Below, one piece after another: positions 60,144 to 64,000 of a stretch of DNA of 64,000 nt; position 1 is the first letter of the stretch, and each line of letters opens with the position of its first letter. Both the position numbers and the translations under genes were made by a program. Source of the DNA: Anaerotignum lactatifermentans (lineage in GTDB: Bacteria; Bacillota; Clostridia; Lachnospirales; Anaerotignaceae); contig NZ_JACSNY010000005.1 in the NCBI RefSeq assembly GCF_016902535.1, positions 62,001 to 126,000 on the forward strand. Direction: 5' to 3'. The notes under the pieces were generated by a model. That model was given only the letters and a program-made list of their open reading frames with translations, was not told the origin of the DNA and ran no database searches.

Positions 60144-61778
60144 ATGTTTCAAAAGAAAACAAACTGGGTGAAGTTCCTGATGGTATTCTCCGCGGTCCTG
60201 CTGCTGTTTACCTTCACAGCCCTTGGCGCTGAGGAGGAAGCGGTGGAACATGTGAGCAACATGTACGCAACCATCTGGTCTCTGGTACCCCCGCTGGTTG
60301 CCATTATTCTGGCGCTGATTACAAAGGAGGTTTTTTCCTCCCTGTTTGTAGGGATTGTCACTGGGGCACTGTTCTACACCAACTTTAATGTAAAAGAAGC
60401 CTTTCTGGTTATGGTTACAAATCAGACAGAAGGCGGTTTATTGTCTAATGTGGCAGACAGTTACAACGGCGGGATTTTGATTTTCCTAGTTGTGCTGGGC
60501 GTACTGGTGGCTTTGATGAACAAGGCCGGCGGTTCCGCCGCATACGGAAGATGGGCTTCTTCCGTAATCAAAACAAGAAAAGGTGCTCTGCTTTCCACAT
60601 TCCTTTTGGGTGTTGTGGTATTTGTAGACGACTATTTCAACTGCCTGACCGTAGGCAGCGTAATGCGTCCCGTTACGGATACGCATAATGTTTCCAGAGC
60701 AAAGTTAGCTTATATCATTGACGCCACAGCGGCGCCTGTCTGCATTATCGCGCCCATTTCTTCCTGGGCCGCTGCCGTATCCGGTGTCGTAGAAGGCTAT
60801 AACGGTCTGGAGCTGTTTATCCGGGCCATCCCCTATAATTTCTACGCACTACTGACTATTGTGGCCATGATTACGCTGACACTGCTGAATTTTGACTTTG
60901 GCCCTATGTATTTGCATGAGCATAACGCCCAGGTAAACAATGACCTGTACACCACCGATGCCAGACCCTTTGAGAATGCGGCGGATGTGGCTGTGACCGG
61001 AAAAGGCGGTGTCATTGACCTGGTATTGCCTGTTATCATTCTGATTGTTTGCTGTATCATCGGCATGATCTATACTGGCGGTTTCTTTGATGGGGTTTCC
61101 TTTGTAGACGCTTTTGCCGGCTGTGATGCTTCTATCGCTCTGGCATTGGGTTCCGTAGCGGCGCTGCTGCTGACCTTTGTGCTGTATATCCCCCGCCGTG
61201 TGCTGAAATTCAGTGAATTTATGGAATGTCTGCCGGAAGGCTTCCGTGCCATGGTACCCGCGATCCTGATCCTGACTTTTGCGTGGACACTGAGCGGCAT
61301 CACCGGTCTTTTGGGAGCGGACGTATTCGTAGCGGGCCTGCTGGAAAGCAGCAAAGGCATGGTCCATCTGCTGCTGCCTGTCATTGTATTTGCTATCGCC
61401 ATTTTCCTGGCATTCTCCACCGGTACTTCCTGGGGCACCTTTGGTATCCTGCTGCCCATCGTTGTACCCATTCTGGACCCTTCCAGCGAACTGATGGTAA
61501 TTACCGTAGCGGCAACACTGGCCGGCGCCGTAGCCGGGGACCACTGCTCTCCTATTTCCGATACTACCATCATGGCTTCTACCGGCGCTCAGTGCGATCA
61601 TATTAACCATGTCTCCACCCAGCTGCCCTATGCTATCATGGTAGCCATCGTGGCGGCAGTCAACTATCTTCTGGCGGCAGTGATCCAGAACTGGATCATC
61701 AACCTGCCCATCGCCATCGTTTCCATGGTGCTGGTAATCGTAATTTTGAGCAAGGTATACAAACCCAAAATAAAATAA
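60144..61778 (+). CDS. lysW: NhaC-family Na+/H+ antiporter-type transporter, probable lysine transporter
   Basis: 544 aa, start MFQKKTNWVKFLMVFSAVLL after AGAGGAGC. Twelve or so helices with NhaC-family segments ITKEVFSSLFVGIVTGALFY, VVFVDDYFNCLTVGSVMRPV, FLAFSTGTSWGTFGILLPIV and AGDHCSPISDTTIMASTGAQ. NhaC-type proteins under lysine riboswitches are the proposed lysine transporters (LysW), so the riboswitch upstream supports lysine as the solute. The exact direction of transport is not known. Confidence 0.88.
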   Translation: MFQKKTNWVKFLMVFSAVLLLFTFTALGAEEEAVEHVSNMYATIWSLVPPLVAIILALITKEVFSSLFVGIVTGALFYTNFNVKEAFLVMVTNQTEGGLLSNVADSYNGGILIFLVVLGVLVALMNKAGGSAAYGRWASSVIKTRKGALLSTFLLGVVVFVDDYFNCLTVGSVMRPVTDTHNVSRAKLAYIIDATAAPVCIIAPISSWAAAVSGVVEGYNGLELFIRAIPYNFYALLTIVAMITLTLLNFDFGPMYLHEHNAQVNNDLYTTDARPFENAADVAVTGKGGVIDLVLPVIILIVCCIIGMIYTGGFFDGVSFVDAFAGCDASIALALGSVAALLLTFVLYIPRRVLKFSEFMECLPEGFRAMVPAILILTFAWTLSGITGLLGADVFVAGLLESSKGMVHLLLPVIVFAIAIFLAFSTGTSWGTFGILLPIVVPILDPSSELMVITVAATLAGAVAGDHCSPISDTTIMASTGAQCDHINHVSTQLPYAIMVAIVAAVNYLLAAVIQNWIINLPIAIVSMVLVIVILSKVYKPKIK

Positions 61779-61816
61779 AAACATTAAGACGATGAATGTC
61801 ACCTTCATCAGAAAAC

Positions 61817-61861
61817 AAAAATCGCCAGAATCCTTTGTTAAGGATTCCGGCGATTTTTTTT
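61817..61861 (+). terminator. Terminator of lysine transporter gene
   Basis: ATCGCC-GAATCCTT-TGTT-AAGGATTC-GGCGAT, one mismatch, then TTTTTTTT. Confidence 0.88.
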
Positions 61862-61865
61862 CTCA

Positions 61866-61905
61866 TTGACAAAGAAACGGGACTATGCTATTGTGTATAT
61901 ACACG
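61866..61905 (+). promoter_or_regulatory. marR promoter with palindromic operator
   Basis: TTGACA at 61866-61871, 17-bp spacer, TATTGT at 61889-61894, overlapped by the 12-bp palindrome GTGTATATACAC (61893-61904). A closely similar palindrome precedes the next gene, pointing to autorepression by the MarR protein. Confidence 0.7.
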
Positions 61906-61919
61906 AAAAGAGGGGTGCT

Positions 61920-62354
61920 ATGAAATACCGTCAGATCAATAAAAGCAAATGCTACTGCATTACCATGTGCCGGGCGGCCAACGCCATCACGTCTTTTTAT
62001 GACGAGGGATTGAAACCGGCAGGCATTACCACAAAGCAGTTTTCCCTGCTGATCCATCTGTCCCGTCTGGGAGAGGCCAGTACAGTAGAACTGGCGGACT
62101 ATGTGAATCTGGAGCGGTCTACGGTGACGAGAAATCTGAAAGCGCTGCTGGCGCAGGGCTGGATTGAGGACAGAGCCGGGGCGGGCCGACGGAACCATAA
62201 ATATTCGGTGACCCAAAAGGGCATGGAAAAACTGGAGGAAACAGATCTTCTCTGGGAAGAGATGCAGAAGCGGATACAGGACTATCTGGGCCAGGAAAAA
62301 GCGAAGGAATTGCTGGAGGGGCTGTATCTTTTGCAGCAGCTGCAGCAGGAATAA
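61920..62354 (+). CDS. MarR-family transcription regulator
   Basis: 144 aa, starting MKYRQINKSKCYCITMCRAA behind AGAGGGG. Winged helix (about 35-105): KQFSLLIHLSRLGEASTVEL, then YVNLERSTVTRNLKALLAQG and the wing EDRAGAGRRNHKYSVTQKG. Two N-terminal cysteines (CYC, C) could sense oxidants or metals. Upstream and downstream palindromes suggest it controls itself and the GNAT-cupin genes. Confidence 0.9.
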   Translation: MKYRQINKSKCYCITMCRAANAITSFYDEGLKPAGITTKQFSLLIHLSRLGEASTVELADYVNLERSTVTRNLKALLAQGWIEDRAGAGRRNHKYSVTQKGMEKLEETDLLWEEMQKRIQDYLGQEKAKELLEGLYLLQQLQQE

Positions 62355-62372
62355 GTTTCATTTACCCAAAAG

Positions 62373-62386
62373 CGTGTAGATACACG
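62373..62386 (+). promoter_or_regulatory. Second MarR operator-like palindrome
   Basis: CGTGTA-GA-TACACG, followed by AAAAAG, between marR and the GNAT gene; shares GTGTA-NN-TACACGAAAA with the site upstream of marR. Confidence 0.65.
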
Positions 62387-62411
62387 AAAAAGAAGAAAGG
62401 ACGTGGAACCA

Positions 62412-62918
62412 ATGGACAAGTATCACTTTCGGAAAGCGACAACAGGGGATTTTCAGAGGATCATGGAACTGATTGACGAGGCAAAGGCCTTTTTGCGTGC
62501 CCAAGGGGTGGATCAGTGGCAGAACGGATACCCCAATGGGGAGGCGGTTCAGGGCGATCTGGCGGAAGGCACCGGCTATGTCATGGAAACAGAACGGGGC
62601 GTAGACGGCTATGCCTGCATTTCCTTTGATGGGGAGCCCTGTTACGCGGATCTGCAGGGAGAATGGCTGAGTTTGCAGCCTTATGTGGTGATCCATCGTA
62701 TGGCCATCAGCAATGACTGCAAAGGCAAGGGGGCTGCGGGGGCCTTTTTCGGCTTTGCAAAGAGCCTTTGCGAAGAACGGCAGATCCGCAGCATGAAGGT
62801 GGATACAGACGCCGACAACAAAATGATGCAGCAGGTGTTGAAAAAATTTGGCTTTACTTACTGCGGTACGGTATGTTTTGATAATAGTGAGAAGATCGCG
62901 TTTGAAAAACTGATTTAA
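62412..62918 (+). CDS. GNAT-family N-acetyltransferase
   Basis: 168 aa, start MDKYHFRKATTGDFQRIMEL after AAAGGACGTGG; a GTG three codons earlier is possible. GNAT fold with acetyl-CoA loop IHRMAISNDCKGKGAAGAFF, VDTDADNKMMQQVLKKFGFT. Acts on an amine not identifiable here. Lies between marR and a cupin gene under matching operators. Confidence 0.85.
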   Translation: MDKYHFRKATTGDFQRIMELIDEAKAFLRAQGVDQWQNGYPNGEAVQGDLAEGTGYVMETERGVDGYACISFDGEPCYADLQGEWLSLQPYVVIHRMAISNDCKGKGAAGAFFGFAKSLCEERQIRSMKVDTDADNKMMQQVLKKFGFTYCGTVCFDNSEKIAFEKLI

Positions 62919-62938
62919 AAGAAAAAGGAGGAATTGCC

Positions 62939-63268
62939 ATGAAATTGTTTGCCCATTGGAATGACCTGCCCCAGATCCAGCTGCCGGATATGGAGCGAAA
63001 ACTCTTCTATGGAAAGGATATTATGCTGGCGCGTAACGAGATCCATCCCCGTGCGGTACTGCCCATGCACAGCCATCCCCAGGAACAGATGCTGCTGGTG
63101 CTTTCCGGTGCCTGCGACGTGGTGACAGGCGAGGAAAAGATGCATCTGGAGGAGGGCGGCATGGCCTTCTTCCCTTCTAATGTGGAGCATATGGTCATCA
63201 ATACGGAGGATGTGCCGCTGGTGGGTCTGGATGTGTTCACCCCCATCCGGGAGGATTTCCTGAAATAA
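62939..63268 (+). CDS. Small cupin-domain protein
   Basis: 109 aa, start MKLFAHWNDLPQIQLPDMER behind AAAAGGAGG. One cupin (about 30-100): LPMHSHPQEQMLLVLSGACD supplies the metal-binding His-His-Glu/Gln set, HLEEGGMAFFPSNVEHMVIN the second motif. Small cupins often detoxify or isomerise small molecules; substrate unknown. 20 bp after the GNAT gene. Confidence 0.87.
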   Translation: MKLFAHWNDLPQIQLPDMERKLFYGKDIMLARNEIHPRAVLPMHSHPQEQMLLVLSGACDVVTGEEKMHLEEGGMAFFPSNVEHMVINTEDVPLVGLDVFTPIREDFLK

Positions 63269-63303
63269 AAAATTAAAAAAGCGGAACCCGCGGAAGAAAA
63301 CAA

Positions 63304-63350
63304 AGACAGCCGGAACCCTTATGTCAGAAAGGATGCCGGCTGTTTTTTTT
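63304..63350. terminator. Bidirectional terminator at right end
   Basis: ACAGCCGG-ACCCTT / AAAGGAT-GCCGGCTGT stem then TTTTTTTT; serves the marR-GNAT-cupin unit and the converging edge gene. Confidence 0.8.
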
Positions 63351-64000
63351 CAGGAATCAAAGAGAATGTCCGCCGCCTGTTCCCATTGTTCGGCGGTCAC
63401 TTCCGTGCCGCTGATATGGATACGGATAATGCGGCTGTCTTTTGCCCAGATAAAGCTGGGCTGTGGCTCGTCTCCGTCATAGAGCTGCCATGCCTGAATT
63501 CCGTCGGCAAAGGAGACGGGCGCATAGGTGGATGCCGGCGTATGGTAGCGATTGCGCCGCTCTAGGATATATTCCATCTGGGCGGGCAGGGCCCAGTCTG
63601 CCAGAGCGGAAATACGCAGATCGTAGATCTCATATTCCAGTTCGGGCACATCCAGCGCCGGGTCAAAACAAAGCTGACTGCATTCCGTGGCAGAAGCCAG
63701 GAAGGAGGAGCTTCTCCGGCAGGAACTGGAATAAGGAGCGTCGTTTGGAATCTCCGCCAGATCTGTCGCCGTCAATGGCAGGGTATCCTGCTCCAGCTCT
63801 ATGGAATATTCCTCCCCGTCGGACAGGGTGCGGGTATAGATTTCCGCTTCTTTTTTGGGGGCGAAAAGGTCTGACGCGACTGCGGCGAAAATAGCGGCGG
63901 TGATCCCCACAGTCAGCAGGATGGAAACCAGGATGGTCAGCAAAAGATGGGTTTCCCGGCAGACGCCTCTTTTTTTCAGCACCTTTTGAAGCTGGAACAA
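63350..64000 (-). CDS. Membrane protein of unknown function, 5' end outside window
   Basis: At least 216 codons, open to the window edge, so the start is missing. One strong membrane helix near the visible N-terminus (THLLLTILVSILLTVGITAA), preceded by a basic segment KKRGVCRE, then an extracytoplasmic domain with several cysteines and tryptophans (SSSCRRSS, TECSQLCFD, IQAWQLYDGDEPQPSFIWA). I do not recognise the family. The C-terminal domain would sit outside the membrane. Confidence 0.6.
   Translation of the reverse strand: MFQLQKVLKKRGVCRETHLLLTILVSILLTVGITAAIFAAVASDLFAPKKEAEIYTRTLSDGEEYSIELEQDTLPLTATDLAEIPNDAPYSSSCRRSSSFLASATECSQLCFDPALDVPELEYEIYDLRISALADWALPAQMEYILERRNRYHTPASTYAPVSFADGIQAWQLYDGDEPQPSFIWAKDSRIIRIHISGTEVTAEQWEQAADILFDS

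Overview
The window reads as chromosomal DNA of a spore-forming, surface-layered Clostridia-type Firmicute of roughly even base composition. Support for this: a tricistronic gerA-type germination receptor, spoIIR, sleB and spoIIP; the clostridial cell-shape/division cluster mreBCD-pbp2-minCDE-rodA-mgsA; SigV/RsiV-like regulation; strong AGGAGG ribosome sites; and U-tailed hairpin terminators after most operons. The closest group is my inference (Lachnospiraceae/Anaerotignum-like); no rRNA is present to fix it.

Layout. 1-6.6 kb: a 3'-truncated guaB, a small membrane operon (Gx transporter, NusG-domain-II protein), tRNA-Phe, and a divergent pair of L-cysteine desulfidase and NSS transporter, then a SLOG protein and an Arc-like repressor. 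6.67-7.74 kb: an isolated three-gene piece of a phage tail module (XkdX-like, small protein, tail-fibre-like). 7.9-20.8 kb: a surface-protein locus with three large secreted paralogues (about 990-1015 aa, C-terminal copper-amine-oxidase-N/stalk domain), a short fourth paralogue that is only the C-terminal module, and a TolC-like protein between the second and third. The three large genes share a promoter (TTGCCA-17-TATAAT/TATACT), a GGAATGGGT leader element and a TTCGTT-N12-AACGAA palindrome just before the ribosome site; a DnaA-box cluster lies upstream of the first. 20.9-26 kb: gerA-gerB-gerC, spoIIR and sleB. 26-36 kb (minus strand): the cell-shape and division operon, with DUF4321 upstream. 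36-46.5 kb: SigV/RsiV-like pair, two tandem aminotransferases, and a polyamine operon (XRE-cupin regulator, potA-B-C-D) whose PotA carries an unusual insertion in its TOBE domain. 46.6-55 kb: spoIIP, a CmpB-like membrane protein, an HAD phosphatase, argG/argH with ArgR-type sites, a fumarylacetoacetase-family enzyme, and a UDP-GlcNAc 2-epimerase fused in frame to a second protein. 55-64 kb: rRNA methyltransferase, a CofE-like ligase behind a terminator-bearing structured leader, zinc-ribbon and VanZ proteins, deoD, a lysine riboswitch driving an NhaC-type transporter, a MarR-GNAT-cupin unit with matching palindromic operators, and a partial membrane protein at the right edge.

The genes combine into four themes: building the envelope (surface layer, Mre/Min/PBP2/RodA, epimerase, lysozyme-type stress sigma factor), sporulation and germination, amino-acid and polyamine metabolism under recognisable RNA or DNA switches (lysine riboswitch, ArgR boxes, XRE-cupin), and a few small mobile or regulatory remnants.
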